Assembly (NCBI GenBank): GCA_045542735.1
Contig: JAZQLQ010000004.1
Span: 1 to 64,000, forward strand
Length of the DNA: 64,000 nt
DNA from: UBA2882 sp045542735
GTDB lineage: Bacteria > Bacillota > Clostridia > Lachnospirales > Lachnospiraceae
Direction of reading: 5' to 3'
Shown here: one piece after another, positions 1-8,878 of the stretch
Position numbering within the stretch: the first letter of the stretch is position 1
Layout: each line of letters starts with the position of its first letter
The notes under the pieces: model-generated
The model's database searches: none
Told to the model about the DNA's origin: nothing
The model's input: only the letters and a program-made list of their open reading frames with translations
Made by a program: the position numbers and the translations under genes

Positions 1-327
1 TTAAACGGAAAACTTATCGGATCTGCTCAGCGTGTTCCTACACCTACAGGTTCTACAACAATCTTAGTTGCTACAGTTGAAAAATCTGTAACAAAAGATG
101 AAATCAATGCAGCTATGAAAGCAGCAGCTACAGAGTCCTTCGGTTACAATGAAGATGAAATCGTTTCTTCCGATATCGTTGGAAGCACATTCGGTTCTAT
201 CTTTGATGCTACACAGACAATGGTTGGCGAAGACAACTTAGTACAGGTTGTTTCTTGGTATGACAATGAGAATTCTTATGTTAGCCAGATGGTTCGTACA
301 ATCAAATACTTTGCTGAATTAGCATAA
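1..327 (+). CDS. gap: Glyceraldehyde-3-phosphate dehydrogenase, C-terminal part (5' end outside window)
   Basis: Frame 1 is open from the first base to the TAA at 325-327 and encodes about the last 108 residues of a roughly 335-residue enzyme. The enzyme oxidises glyceraldehyde-3-phosphate to 1,3-bisphosphoglycerate with NAD and phosphate in cytosolic glycolysis. The visible part is the end of the catalytic domain: LNGKLIGSAQRVPTPTGS near the start and the near-invariant WYDNENSY close to the C-terminus. The catalytic Cys and the Rossmann domain lie upstream of the window. pgk and tpiA follow, the usual clostridial glycolytic order. An internal ATG at 115 is only a methionine inside the domain, not a start. 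Confidence 0.97.
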   Translation, partial: LNGKLIGSAQRVPTPTGSTTILVATVEKSVTKDEINAAMKAAATESFGYNEDEIVSSDIVGSTFGSIFDATQTMVGEDNLVQVVSWYDNENSYVSQMVRTIKYFAELA

Positions 328-362
328 TTTGATTAAGTAATCAGAAGTTATCAAAGACCTTA

Positions 363-406
363 AAGGGTCCGGTCATTGGGACCGGGCCCTTATATATTTT
401 ATTTTT
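363..406 (+). terminator. Intrinsic terminator or attenuator between gap and pgk
   Basis: AAGGGTCCGGTC (363-374) pairs with GACCGGGCCCTT (380-391) around a 5-nt loop, giving a 12-bp stem with one G-U pair. An interrupted T-rich run follows. It lies directly before the pgk ribosome binding site, so it may end most gap transcripts while letting some read through. Confidence 0.7.
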
Positions 407-420
407 AGGAGGCAAATAAA

Positions 421-1653
421 ATGGGATTAAACAAAAAATCAGTTGATGACATCAACGTAGCTGGAAAACGCGTATTGGTAAGATGCGACTTTAACGTGCC
501 TTTAAAAGAAGGTAAAATCACAGACGAGACACGTATCAACGCAGCTCTTCCTACTATCCAGAAATTATTAAACGATGGTGGTAAAGTAATTCTTTGCTCC
601 CACTTAGGAAAAGTTAAAAATGGCCCCAACGAAGGCGAATCTTTAGCACCTGTTGCTGAAAGACTTGCTGAGAAACTTGGCAAACCCGTTAACTTTGTAG
701 CTGATTACAATGTTACAGGCGAAGCAGCAACAGCAGCAGTTGCTGCTATGAACGATGGAGATGTAGTATTACTTCAGAATACACGTTTCCGTGGTAAAGA
801 AGAAACAAAACCTACAGATGCAGGCGAAGCTTTTGCAAAAGAACTTGCTGATCTTGCAGATGTATATGTATGCGACGCATTCGGTTCTGCTCACAGAGCA
901 CATGCTTCCGTAGCAGTAGTTACAAAATACATCTCCGAAAAAGGTGGAGAGAATGCAGTTGGTTACTTAATGCAGAAAGAAATCGATTTCTTAGGAAATG
1001 CGGTTGAAAACCCTGTAAGACCTTTCGTAGCTATCCTTGGCGGTGCTAAAGTTGCTGATAAATTAAATGTTATCAACAACTTAATCGAGAAATGTGATAC
1101 TCTTATCATCGGTGGTGGTATGGCATTCACATTCTTAAAAGCAAAAGGATATGAAGTTGGTAACTCCTTAGTTGACAACGAGAAAATTGATTACTGTAAA
1201 GAAATGATGGCTAAAGCAGAAGCAGCAGGTAAACAGTTGTTACTTCCTATCGATACTACAATCGCTGCAGGCTTCCCTAACCCTATCGATGGACCTATCG
1301 AAGTACAGGTAGTAGATGCTGACAAGATCCCCGCTGATATGGAAGGTCTTGATATCGGTACAAAGACAGCTGAGTTATATGCAGATGCAGTTAAATCCGC
1401 TAAGACAGTTGTTTGGAACGGACCTATGGGTGTATTCGAGAACCCTACACTTGCAAAAGGTACTATCGCAGTAGCAAAAGCTTTGGCTGAAACAGATGCT
1501 ACAACAATTATCGGTGGTGGTGACTCCGCAGCAGCAGTTAACCAGTTAGGTTTTGCTGATAAGATGAGCCACATCTCTACAGGTGGTGGAGCTTCCCTTG
1601 AATTCTTAGAGGGTAAAGTACTTCCCGGTGTAGCAGCAGCTGATGACAAATAA
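421..1653 (+). CDS. pgk: Phosphoglycerate kinase
   Basis: This 410-residue protein has the usual length for the monomeric glycolytic enzyme that transfers phosphate from 1,3-bisphosphoglycerate to ADP. Visible family motifs are VLVRCDFNVPL near residue 20, SHLGK near residue 60, GGAKVADKL near residue 205, GGGMAFTFLKA, and GGGDSAAAV near the C-terminus in the nucleotide-binding domain. The ATG has a good ribosome binding site (AGGAGG at 407-412). It lies between gap and a DUF3592 gene, with tpiA beyond. Codon use looks strongly optimised, with a narrow set of repeated codons, as expected for a highly expressed gene. Confidence 0.98.
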   Translation: MGLNKKSVDDINVAGKRVLVRCDFNVPLKEGKITDETRINAALPTIQKLLNDGGKVILCSHLGKVKNGPNEGESLAPVAERLAEKLGKPVNFVADYNVTGEAATAAVAAMNDGDVVLLQNTRFRGKEETKPTDAGEAFAKELADLADVYVCDAFGSAHRAHASVAVVTKYISEKGGENAVGYLMQKEIDFLGNAVENPVRPFVAILGGAKVADKLNVINNLIEKCDTLIIGGGMAFTFLKAKGYEVGNSLVDNEKIDYCKEMMAKAEAAGKQLLLPIDTTIAAGFPNPIDGPIEVQVVDADKIPADMEGLDIGTKTAELYADAVKSAKTVVWNGPMGVFENPTLAKGTIAVAKALAETDATTIIGGGDSAAAVNQLGFADKMSHISTGGGASLEFLEGKVLPGVAAADDK

Positions 1654-1683
1654 GTCAAAGGATAAAAAGGGAGGAAGTCTTAG

Positions 1684-2169
1684 ATGAACGGAAAGAAAGT
1701 TGGAGGAATTGTATTAACCGTATTTGGTGGCATATTTCTCTTTATGGGACTCTTGTTTGGTGTGATTTTTGGCATCGTTGGTGGTGCTATGGGTGGCGCT
1801 GCAGACGAAGTGAATGCTGAGTTTGAGGAGTTCTCTGAATACGCTGTTGAGACAACAGGTGTGGTAGTGGATACTTATGATAGTAGCACCACTATTGAAT
1901 ATGAAGCAGATGGTGACTATTATCAGGTGGATTACAATATCTCTACCAGTGAATACGGTCAGGGAGATTATATCTCTGTATATTATGATCCGGATAATCC
2001 GTACAGTTGTATGGTTCCCGAGCTTGAAAGTGGTGCCATCGAGATGATGGGTGGCATTTTCTCAGGTGTCGGTATTGGAATTGGTATATTCTTTGTTATC
2101 TTTGGATTGATATTTATGATTCCCGGTATTATTCTCATCAAAAAATCTAAGACAACCTATGATAACTAA
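1684..2169 (+). CDS. DUF3592-like membrane protein
   Basis: A 161-residue protein with a glycine-rich transmembrane segment at about residues 5-35, an extracytoplasmic stretch rich in Asp, Glu, Ser and Tyr (about 40-120), and a second transmembrane segment at about 125-155. The middle part (TTGVVVDTYDS through ISVYYDPDNPY) resembles the DUF3592 family, whose function is not known. It sits 30 nt after pgk and 23 nt before tpiA with its own ribosome binding site (GGGAGG), so it is probably co-transcribed with glycolytic genes. Nothing in the sequence suggests an enzymatic role. Confidence 0.75.
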   Translation: MNGKKVGGIVLTVFGGIFLFMGLLFGVIFGIVGGAMGGAADEVNAEFEEFSEYAVETTGVVVDTYDSSTTIEYEADGDYYQVDYNISTSEYGQGDYISVYYDPDNPYSCMVPELESGAIEMMGGIFSGVGIGIGIFFVIFGLIFMIPGIILIKKSKTTYDN

Positions 2170-2192
2170 TTATAATTAAGGAGATTATTAAA

Positions 2193-2942
2193 ATGGCAAG
2201 AAGAAAAATTATCGCTGGTAACTGGAAAATGAACATGACTCCCAGTGAAGCAGTAGAATTAGTAAACACATTAAAACCCTTAGTAGCAACAGATGATGCT
2301 GACGTAGTATTCTGCGTACCTGCAATCGATATCATTCCTGTAATGGAAGCTACTAAAGGTTCCAATATTGAAGTTGGTGCAGAAAACATGTACTTCGAGG
2401 AGAAAGGTGCTTTCACAGGTGAAATTTCTCCCGCTATGTTAACAGATGTTGGAGTTAAATATGTTGTTTTAGGTCACTCTGAGAGAAGAGAATACTTCGC
2501 AGAGACAAACGAAACAGTTAACAAAAAAATGTTAAAAGCTTTCGAGCACGGTATTACACCTATCATGTGCTGTGGTGAGTCTTTAGAGCAGAGAGAACAG
2601 GGCGTTACTATGGACTTCATCCGTCAGCAGGTTAAAGTTGGTTTCTTAAACGTAACAGCTGATCAGGCTAAAACAGCAGTTATCGCTTACGAACCCATCT
2701 GGGCTATCGGTACAGGTAAAACAGCTACAACAGAGCAGGCACAGGAAGTTTGCAAAGGCATCCGTGAGTGCATCGCTGAAATCTATGATGAAGCAACAGC
2801 AGAAGCTATCCGTATCCAGTACGGCGGATCCGTTAACGCTGCAACAGCTGCAGAGTTATTCTCCCAGCCTGACATCGATGGTGGCTTAGTTGGTGGAGCT
2901 GCATTAAAACCTGATTTTGGTAAAATCGTTAACTGGAAATAA
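2193..2942 (+). CDS. tpiA: Triosephosphate isomerase
   Basis: A 249-residue TIM-barrel enzyme that interconverts dihydroxyacetone phosphate and glyceraldehyde-3-phosphate. The catalytic set is complete: the N-terminal lysine in GNWKMN (residues 9-14), the electrophilic histidine in LGHSERR near residue 95, the base glutamate in AYEPIWAIGTGK near residue 167, and the phosphate-binding GGSVN loop near residue 211. It is the last gene of the gap-pgk-DUF3592-tpiA run and is followed by a strong terminator at 2992. Confidence 0.98.
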   Translation: MARRKIIAGNWKMNMTPSEAVELVNTLKPLVATDDADVVFCVPAIDIIPVMEATKGSNIEVGAENMYFEEKGAFTGEISPAMLTDVGVKYVVLGHSERREYFAETNETVNKKMLKAFEHGITPIMCCGESLEQREQGVTMDFIRQQVKVGFLNVTADQAKTAVIAYEPIWAIGTGKTATTEQAQEVCKGIRECIAEIYDEATAEAIRIQYGGSVNAATAAELFSQPDIDGGLVGGAALKPDFGKIVNWK

Positions 2943-2991
2943 TCTTTGAAGGTTTGACGATTTTAACAAAAAAATGAGGAAATAACGGACT

Positions 2992-3035
2992 AAAGGGTTG
3001 GCTTATAGTGAAAGTGCTAATTGCCAACCCTTTTT
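2992..3035 (+). terminator. Intrinsic terminator after tpiA
   Basis: AAAGGGTTGGC (2992-3002) pairs with GCCAACCCTTT (3023-3033) across a 20-nt loop, and the T run reaches 3035. It closes the glycolytic operon. Confidence 0.85.
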
Positions 3036-3071
3036 ATACATATAATTTATACTTTAGGAGGGATACAAGCA

Positions 3072-4373
3072 ATGAAATATAGACGACTTATTAGCTTATT
3101 ACTTGTGGCATTAATGCTCTTTTCATTCATTGGTTGTAGTAGCAATAAAACAACTACTGATGAAGCACAAAATGCAGAAAAACAAGAAGCTGGTGAAGTA
3201 GAGAATATCGATGCAGATGGAACATTTGAAATCAAATATGTTTTTGAAATAGAAAATGGTAACAATGCACAAGAAGGTAATCATATTGACATATGTTTGT
3301 ATGATAACAATGATAACGAGATTTATAATGGCACATTATTTAAAAATGATTCTACAGAAGAATTATTTGAACAATTCGAAAGTGTAGTCACAGAAGAAAT
3401 GGTTTCAAGTTTTATAGAGGAACATTTGGAAGCAACTTTGAATGTATGGGATGAGGAAAAAATTCCGGAGGATATATATACAATGGATGAGTATCCTCAA
3501 AATATCAATGTTAACCTTGGTAATGCAAATTTTAGTATGAACATTGAAGTAGAAGAATGTTATCTACGGTCGTTAAATGTAGAAGCTGTTCATAGTGATG
3601 AATTTGTTTATGATTATGTGTTAGTGTTAGATGATCAATATGCTAAGTCTTTGTGTGGACTTTGTTATAAATTAACAGGTACTTATGATTGTGATATTGA
3701 TGTTAGTGAACTCGAACTAAACGGACGAACATACGAAAATGTTGCAGAATCTGATGAACCTATTGCCGTAGAGGTATCCGAACCTGAACCTGTACCGGAA
3801 CCGGAGGAAGAAATAAATGAAGATTCATTTAGTCATTCTTATGGACTGGAATTTAATGATGGTATAGAAGGATTTACAGATAAATATATTTATAAAGATG
3901 ATGAAACATGGAGTTTAAATTTAACACATTTTGTTTCAGCTAATGACGATGAAATGAATTTTATGTGGAATGGACCTGTGGAAATAGGTGAATATGCAAC
4001 AGAAAGTAATGGTATACTTGGGTTATTTAATGAAGCAAGCGATAGTTATTTGATGACTTGGAGTAATGTATATTCAAACGATGTTTATACGGAAGCACTT
4101 AATACAGCAAAAGAAACTTGGACCACATATGCTTCTGGCACGGGATTTGAATATATAGAAGATGGATTTTTTGATAAAAAAGATGGTGAACAAATCAGAG
4201 TTACCTATCAAATAAGCGGAATTGGTATGGAAGGATTTATGTTGTATTTAGTAGACAGTACCAATGAAATCTATTATGTTTTTGTATATGCTGAAAAGAG
4301 TGAAGTATTTGATTATACAAGAGCATTAAAAGTTATCGAAAGTATTGAATACAAGGAGTATGTACCAAAATAA
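3072..4373 (+). CDS. Predicted lipoprotein of unknown function
   Basis: The protein starts with a basic N-region, a hydrophobic core and a lipobox-like FIGC, so it is probably lipid-anchored outside the membrane. The ATG at 3072 is chosen because TAGGAGGG lies just upstream and it places the signal peptide at the N-terminus; a longer frame opens at 3021 without support. The mature part has two acidic regions separated by a proline/glutamate linker (SEPEPVPEPEEEINED, about residues 245-260). The second half is about 170 residues of mixed beta-strand-like sequence. No family was recognised. It is flanked by terminators and is probably monocistronic. Confidence 0.7.
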   Translation: MKYRRLISLLLVALMLFSFIGCSSNKTTTDEAQNAEKQEAGEVENIDADGTFEIKYVFEIENGNNAQEGNHIDICLYDNNDNEIYNGTLFKNDSTEELFEQFESVVTEEMVSSFIEEHLEATLNVWDEEKIPEDIYTMDEYPQNINVNLGNANFSMNIEVEECYLRSLNVEAVHSDEFVYDYVLVLDDQYAKSLCGLCYKLTGTYDCDIDVSELELNGRTYENVAESDEPIAVEVSEPEPVPEPEEEINEDSFSHSYGLEFNDGIEGFTDKYIYKDDETWSLNLTHFVSANDDEMNFMWNGPVEIGEYATESNGILGLFNEASDSYLMTWSNVYSNDVYTEALNTAKETWTTYASGTGFEYIEDGFFDKKDGEQIRVTYQISGIGMEGFMLYLVDSTNEIYYVFVYAEKSEVFDYTRALKVIESIEYKEYVPK

Positions 4374-4383
4374 TAAAAAGAGA

Positions 4384-4435
4384 GGGTATTGCAAAGCGGA
4401 TGATGGTTCATCTGTCTTGTAATACCCCTTTTTTT
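4384..4435. terminator. Bidirectional terminator between convergent genes
   Basis: GGGTATT (4384-4390) pairs with AATACCC (4421-4427), and an inner GATGA/TCATC pairing extends the stem. A T run follows on the plus strand, and the A-rich flank gives a T run on the minus strand. It serves both the lipoprotein gene and the convergent cation efflux gene. Confidence 0.75.
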
Positions 4436-4452
4436 CTATGAGTTGAAGAATA

Positions 4453-5619
4453 TTAGTAATACGCCTTATCAACCTGAATCACGGCATAATAGTTTTCGTT
4501 GATGTGATGAATTTCCTTTGACAGATAGTCCACAACCTGGTTATCTGTCATTTTGTATTCATAAGGTAGTAAAATGTCAAAAATGATATTGGTATGTGTA
4601 GGACCTGTTACTACGCGGAAGTCGTGAAGCTTCAGGCTTTCATCCAACTTTTGTAAAATCTCATTTACTTGTGTATGCAGTGAATCGGTCAAGGGATCAT
4701 CTACCAAAATGGGGTCCATATGGATCACTGCTTCACAATGGCATTCTGTTGCCAATTCTTTTTCGATATTGTCAATCATATCATGCATTTCCATCAAATC
4801 GCCACGGGAATCCACTTCGGCATGAAGGGATACCATGACGCGGCCGGGACCGTAGTCGTGGACAATCAAATCGTGAATACCAAGGACTTCGGCATGGGCA
4901 GTGACCAGATTCTCAATCTGCTCAATAAACTCCTTTTTGGGAGGTTGGCCAAGCAGGGGAGAAATGGTATCCTTTGCAGCACTGTAACCGGCATATAGAA
5001 TCAAAAATCCAACAGCTACACCACAATAACCGTCAATGTTTAAGGCTGTAAAGTGAGAGACCAAAGTGGATATCAAAACCACAAGGGTGGATAAGGAATC
5101 ACTTAAGGAATCGGTAGCAGTTGCTTTCATTGCTGAGGACTCGATTTTCTTACTGATAGCAGTATTGTAATATGCCATATAAAGCTTGACGCAGATAGAA
5201 GCAATCAATATGCCGATGATAACCGGATCAGAAGTGATTTCTACCGGTTTGATAATTTTGTTGACAGAGGATTTAACCAACTCAAATCCCATAAATATGA
5301 TGGCTACGGATACCAAAAGTCCGGATATGTATTCGATGCGGCCGTGACCAAAAGGGTGGTCTACATCGGGTTTTTGTCCTGCCATCCGAAAACCAATCAA
5401 TGTAATCAGGGATGAACCTGCGTCGGATAAGTTGTTGAAGGCATCTGCGGTAATGGCAATGGAATGACTTAGCACTCCGGCGATGAATTTACCGATACAT
5501 AGGAAGATATTTAAGAATATACCAACGGCACCGCAGAGAACTCCATAGGCTTGCCGGGTCTCGGGAGTGGATATGTTTTCTTTGTTTTTTATAAAGAGAG
5601 TACTTAATAAAGTAATCAT
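4453..5619 (-). CDS. Cation diffusion facilitator family metal transporter
   Basis: A 388-residue integral membrane antiporter of the CDF (cation efflux) family, which exports divalent metals such as Zn, Fe or Mn. The first half has six predicted transmembrane segments. The family's two acidic metal-site motifs are present: ADAFNNLSDA near residue 60 (TM2) and TDSLSD near residue 168 (TM5). A PDVDHPFGHGRIEY loop lies between TM2 and TM3. The C-terminal 180 residues form the cytoplasmic regulatory domain and include extra sequence after the usual end. AAGGAG lies 10 nt before the ATG. The exact metal cannot be told from sequence. Confidence 0.93.
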   Translation of the reverse strand: MITLLSTLFIKNKENISTPETRQAYGVLCGAVGIFLNIFLCIGKFIAGVLSHSIAITADAFNNLSDAGSSLITLIGFRMAGQKPDVDHPFGHGRIEYISGLLVSVAIIFMGFELVKSSVNKIIKPVEITSDPVIIGILIASICVKLYMAYYNTAISKKIESSAMKATATDSLSDSLSTLVVLISTLVSHFTALNIDGYCGVAVGFLILYAGYSAAKDTISPLLGQPPKKEFIEQIENLVTAHAEVLGIHDLIVHDYGPGRVMVSLHAEVDSRGDLMEMHDMIDNIEKELATECHCEAVIHMDPILVDDPLTDSLHTQVNEILQKLDESLKLHDFRVVTGPTHTNIIFDILLPYEYKMTDNQVVDYLSKEIHHINENYYAVIQVDKAYY

Positions 5620-5711
5620 CGTCAGAATTCTCCTTTTTATTATATATTATGTGAAAGGAATTTGTTCTTTACATATTACTGCTTTTTTGGTGCGTTTGAC
5701 AACAGTTTTCC

Positions 5712-5740
5712 TTGAAAAAGACCGATAAACCATGTATAAT
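5712..5740 (+). promoter_or_regulatory. Sigma-A-type promoter for gpmI
   Basis: TTGAAA (5712-5717) and TATAAT (5735-5740) are separated by 17 nt, about 75 nt upstream of the gpmI start. Confidence 0.65.
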
Positions 5741-5814
5741 TTTTGTCGGGTGCGATTGATGTATCCCTATGGATTTGATAAATAATAATAAAGAGATAGA
5801 AAAGGAGAAAAACA

Positions 5815-7371
5815 ATGAGTAAAAAACCTACCGTATTAATGATTCTTGATGGATATGGCTTGAACGAAAAAGCAGAGGGAAATGCAGTAGCAGAAGCTAA
5901 AACTCCCGTGATGGACAAGTTGATGGCTGAGTGTCCTTTTGTAAAAGGAAAAGCTTCCGGTATGGCAGTTGGTCTTCCGGACGGACAGATGGGTAATTCT
6001 GAGGTTGGTCACTTAAACATGGGTGCCGGTCGTATTGTATATCAGGAATTGACCAGAATTACTAAAGAAATTCAGGATGGAACATTTTTTACTAATAAAG
6101 AATTAATGGATGCAGTAGAGAACTGCAAAAAGAACGATTCTGCATTACACGCATTCGGTCTTGTATCCGATGGTGGTGTACACAGCCACAATACACATTT
6201 ATATGGCTTGTTGGAGATGGCTAAGAGAAACGGACTTGAGAAAGTATATGTTCACTGTTTCTTGGATGGTCGTGACACACCTCCTGCATCCGGTAAAGAC
6301 TTTGTAGCAGAGTTAGAAGCAGAAATGGCTAAAATCGGTGTTGGTGAGGTAGCAAGTGTAAGTGGACGTTACTATGCAATGGACCGTGATAATAACTATG
6401 ACCGTGTTCAGTTTGCATATGATGCGTTGACAAAGGGCGAAGGTTTACAGGCTGACAGTGCAACAGGCGCAATTCAGGAGTCCTATGACAGAGACGAGAC
6501 AGATGAATTTGTAAAACCTACCGTTGTTATGAAAGACGGAGCTCCTACAGCTACCATCAAAGACGGCGATAGTGTGGTATTCTTCAACTTCCGTCCCGAC
6601 AGAGCAAGAGAGATTACCAGATGCTTCTGCTGTGAAGATGATTTCTTTGCAGATGTAAACTTCAAACGTGAGAAGAGACTTGACTTAACATTTGTATGCT
6701 TCTCTGATTATGATCCCACTATTCCCAATAAGGAAGTGGCATTCCGTAAAATTTCCATCACTAATACCTTTGGTGAATGGTTGGCAGATAATAACATGAC
6801 ACAGGCAAGAATCGCTGAGACAGAGAAGTATGCGCATGTTACATTCTTCTTCAACGGCGGTGTAGAAGAGCCCAATAAAGGAGAGGACAGAATCCTTGTA
6901 AATTCTCCCAAAGACGTGGCTACTTATGACTTAAAGCCTGAGATGAGTGCTTATGAAGTATGTGATAAGCTTTGTGAAGCAATCACATCCGATAAATATG
7001 ATGTGATCATCATCAACTTTGCAAACCCTGACATGGTAGGTCATACAGGTGTTGAAGATGCGGCAATCAAAGCGGTTGAAGCAGTTGATGAATGTGTGGG
7101 TAAAGCAGTTGAAGCATTAAAGAGTGTTGACGGACAGATGTTCATTTGTGCTGACCATGGAAATGCAGAACAGCTTGTAGATTATGAGACAGGTGCACCT
7201 TTCACAGCTCATACAACCAATGAAGTTCCTTTCATCCTTGTAAATGCAGATGCATCCTATGGTTTGAAAGAAGATGGTTGCCTGGCAGACATCGTTCCTA
7301 CTTTAATTGAGTTAATGGGTATGGAGCAGCCTGCTGAAATGACAGGAACATCTTTATTGATTAAGAAATAA
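5815..7371 (+). CDS. gpmI: Phosphoglycerate mutase, cofactor-independent
   Basis: A 518-residue, Mn-dependent enzyme that converts 3-phosphoglycerate to 2-phosphoglycerate. It belongs to the alkaline phosphatase superfamily. Asp12 in MILDGYGL is a metal ligand, and Ser62 in GNSEVGHLNMG is the phosphoserine nucleophile. HCFLDGRDTPPASG, FFNFRPDRARE and CADHGNAEQ contribute substrate and metal ligands. AAGGAG precedes the ATG. It lies close to gap-pgk-tpiA but has its own promoter and is separated from them by a lipoprotein gene and a reverse-strand efflux gene. No enolase gene is in the window. Confidence 0.98.
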   Translation: MSKKPTVLMILDGYGLNEKAEGNAVAEAKTPVMDKLMAECPFVKGKASGMAVGLPDGQMGNSEVGHLNMGAGRIVYQELTRITKEIQDGTFFTNKELMDAVENCKKNDSALHAFGLVSDGGVHSHNTHLYGLLEMAKRNGLEKVYVHCFLDGRDTPPASGKDFVAELEAEMAKIGVGEVASVSGRYYAMDRDNNYDRVQFAYDALTKGEGLQADSATGAIQESYDRDETDEFVKPTVVMKDGAPTATIKDGDSVVFFNFRPDRAREITRCFCCEDDFFADVNFKREKRLDLTFVCFSDYDPTIPNKEVAFRKISITNTFGEWLADNNMTQARIAETEKYAHVTFFFNGGVEEPNKGEDRILVNSPKDVATYDLKPEMSAYEVCDKLCEAITSDKYDVIIINFANPDMVGHTGVEDAAIKAVEAVDECVGKAVEALKSVDGQMFICADHGNAEQLVDYETGAPFTAHTTNEVPFILVNADASYGLKEDGCLADIVPTLIELMGMEQPAEMTGTSLLIKK

Positions 7372-7447
7372 GAAATATATGATACATGAAAGCGTTGGTT
7401 TTTACCTGCGCTTTCTGTGTATTGCATAAGATACGAAGGATAAGTGT

Positions 7448-8827
7448 ATGGATGCAAAAAGAGTAGAACGGATAAAAAAATATAGATTGGCTTCATGCGA
7501 TATTACAAGCAATTGCAATTTGCGTTGCAAGTTTTGCTTTAATAACTTTTCACAAAAAAATTTCAATATGACTGCCGATATTTTTGATAATATTTTTAAG
7601 GTAATTGATTTTGTGCCCAAAGCCGATGATGTACATGGGACCGGTTTTTACTTTTCTTGTTTATGGGAGCCTTCCATCAGTCCGTATTTTATAGAATTGT
7701 TGCAACGGATTTCCAAAGAGAATGGGGAAAAGGTCTTTTTTACATCCAATTTTGCCAAAAAGTTTCAAGAGGATGAAATTGAAGAGTTGGCAAAGATAAA
7801 TATTGATCATATCAATATTTCCATAGAAACCCTTGATAGGGATAAGTATAAGGTTTTAACGGGCGGAACAGATTTTAATTATGAGATATTCTTTTCAAAC
7901 CTGGAATATATATCAAAGATTTTTTCCAAGTATTCCGATGCACCCAAAATCAGATATATCAGCATGGCATTAAAGTCCAATTATAAAGAGTTGGGAGAGA
8001 TTGTCGAGAAATGTCACAATCAATATCATGCCTATATGAATGAAATCCGGACACCTTTTTATGGTGAATATATAGAAAAGTTCCGGAATGAATTGTTGGA
8101 TGGCGAAGAAATCGCGTATTTGCAAAATGTTTTTGATAAGAGTGATAAAAAAATCAGCTATTGTTTGGAAGAAATAAAACTTCCGGATGAAGTGGAACAA
8201 ACACCAAACACAGAAACGTCAGTGGTTGATGAAAAGAAAAAAGATTCATTACCCGGACTTGCACTTAGCGATTTGCCGGAATGGCATTATGATGTGAGAA
8301 TCGAATCCAACGGTAATATTTTGTGGAATGGAAACGGTGAACGGTTTGCATATAATCCGGAGGAAGACTATCATAAGATATTCGGAGATGGATTATATAA
8401 AATCACAAAAGAAGATGCAGCCCGATATGAGATAAGTGAAACTACATTTAAAACATACAAAAAGATTCCGTTAGTTCAATTGAAGAAAAGCTTTTTCAGC
8501 ATTGATGAGTTTGTAGCAGATGAGCATTTTCTTTACTTACGTGGATGGGCAGGTGTAAAAGGCGTCGACAGCGAGAAGCAGATGAAAATTTTAGAGATTT
8601 CGGATGCAGATGATTCTTCAAAGAAAACATATTACTTATGTGAAGATGAATGCAGAAAGGATGTTGAAGACGTTATGAAGGAGCCTTTTGCTATGTCCGG
8701 TTTCCGTGTCTTAATCCATAAACATAATTTCACATCACAAAAATTAAAGGCAAAAATGTATCTGTATGATAAAGAAAAAAACAGAATTACATATGCTGTA
8801 GCGGATGAAATAGAATTGAATCTTTGA
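7448..8827 (+). CDS. Radical SAM protein with a C-terminal accessory domain
   Basis: A 459-residue protein with a radical SAM cluster motif CX3CX2C at Cys23, Cys27 and Cys30 (SNCNLRCKFCFN). The first about 225 residues look like the radical SAM barrel. A low-complexity linker rich in Glu, Lys and Thr (about 240-275) leads to a short stretch with IESNGNILWNGNG, similar to the end of SPASM-like proteins but without its cysteines. The last about 110 residues (from SFFSIDEFVADEH) look like a separate beta-rich domain with LYLRGWAGVKG. The substrate is unknown. No precursor peptide or partner enzyme lies next to it. It begins 76 nt after gpmI. Confidence 0.72.
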   Translation: MDAKRVERIKKYRLASCDITSNCNLRCKFCFNNFSQKNFNMTADIFDNIFKVIDFVPKADDVHGTGFYFSCLWEPSISPYFIELLQRISKENGEKVFFTSNFAKKFQEDEIEELAKINIDHINISIETLDRDKYKVLTGGTDFNYEIFFSNLEYISKIFSKYSDAPKIRYISMALKSNYKELGEIVEKCHNQYHAYMNEIRTPFYGEYIEKFRNELLDGEEIAYLQNVFDKSDKKISYCLEEIKLPDEVEQTPNTETSVVDEKKKDSLPGLALSDLPEWHYDVRIESNGNILWNGNGERFAYNPEEDYHKIFGDGLYKITKEDAARYEISETTFKTYKKIPLVQLKKSFFSIDEFVADEHFLYLRGWAGVKGVDSEKQMKILEISDADDSSKKTYYLCEDECRKDVEDVMKEPFAMSGFRVLIHKHNFTSQKLKAKMYLYDKEKNRITYAVADEIELNL

Positions 8828-8878
8828 ATTATTAAACCGTTATGGGAAATACTAGTAAAAACAATGGGAGGTTTTTAC

